A stretch of DNA of 6,315 nucleotides from Geobacteraceae bacterium (GTDB lineage: Bacteria > Desulfobacterota > Desulfuromonadia > Geobacterales > Geobacteraceae). The notes beneath the pieces were generated by a model, which saw only the letters and a list, made by a program, of their open reading frames with translations, searched no databases and had not been told where the DNA came from. Positions 6,210 to 6,315 of this stretch are shown here, piece after piece. The position numbers and the translations under genes were made by a program. The DNA is taken from positions 1 to 6,315 of the forward strand of contig JAAZOO010000381.1 in the NCBI GenBank assembly GCA_012797715.1, written 5' to 3'. Within the stretch, counting starts at the first letter, position 1; each line of letters opens with the position of its first letter.

Positions 6210-6315
6210 GAATTTTCCGCCGGTTACGGCCGCTGGCGCAGGGTGCGGGAACGGTCCCTCCTCCATAATTTCACGGCCCTGCAAAAACAGTCCTTTTTCT
6301 TTATCGCCGGCTGGA

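Noticed and set aside
6147..6284. N-terminal extension of transketolase by 46 residues
   Set aside because: The extra residues are unconserved and the family start and a strong ribosome binding site both point to ATG 6146. The candidate promoter also lies inside the extension.
6282..6294. Sigma54-like -24/-12 element (GG...GC) upstream of tkt on the minus strand
   Set aside because: The distance between the GG and GC dinucleotides is 9 nt instead of the required 10, and the TGGCAC part is poorly matched.
1..6315. tRNA, rRNA, CRISPR array, insertion sequence or phage attachment site
   Set aside because: No cloverleaf, regularly spaced repeats, transposase gene or integrase was found on either strand. 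The only repeat structure is the element at 4061-4120.

Overview
This is a GC-rich bacterial window with about one gene per kilobase and very short gaps. The gene set (FlgO-family protein, FliK-like protein, stand-alone FlhB C-terminal domain, stand-alone LigD-type phosphoesterase, transketolase) suggests a motile Gram-negative. The overall flavour is that of Geobacter-like Desulfuromonadota. That assignment is inference from protein families and base composition; no rRNA or other marker is present.

Layout. Positions 1-345 (+) hold the 3' end of a FlgO-family gene that begins before the window. Everything else is on the minus strand. Read in the direction of transcription, from the right edge leftwards, it comprises: a 169-bp leader with a candidate sigma70 promoter and a strong ribosome binding site; a complete transketolase (6146-4134); an 84-bp gap containing a 60-bp double-hairpin repeat; a LigD-type 3'-phosphoesterase domain protein (4049-3477); an MFS transporter (3466-2267); a FliK-like hook-length-control-type protein (2256-679); and a small FlhB C-terminal-domain protein (701-402), whose start overlaps the FliK-like gene by 23 bp. 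A stem-loop followed by a short U-tract (on the minus strand) lies over the last stop codon. It is a good candidate for the operon terminator, between the two convergent transcription units.

How the genes work together. The gaps phosphoesterase-MFS and MFS-FliK are 10 bp each, and FliK-FhlB overlaps, so the four distal genes are very probably co-transcribed. The functions are mixed: central carbon metabolism, DNA end processing, transport and flagellar export control. Only the last two genes, plus the convergent flgO, form an obvious functional set. FliK and FlhB-C are the two partners of the flagellar substrate-specificity switch.

No clearly new multi-gene system is visible. The most interesting non-coding signal is the 60-bp element at 4061-4120. 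It is two inverted copies of one hairpin unit with compensatory base-pair changes and GTAG/GTAA outer ends, the architecture of a REP doublet (REPIN) mobilised by REP-associated tyrosine transposases.
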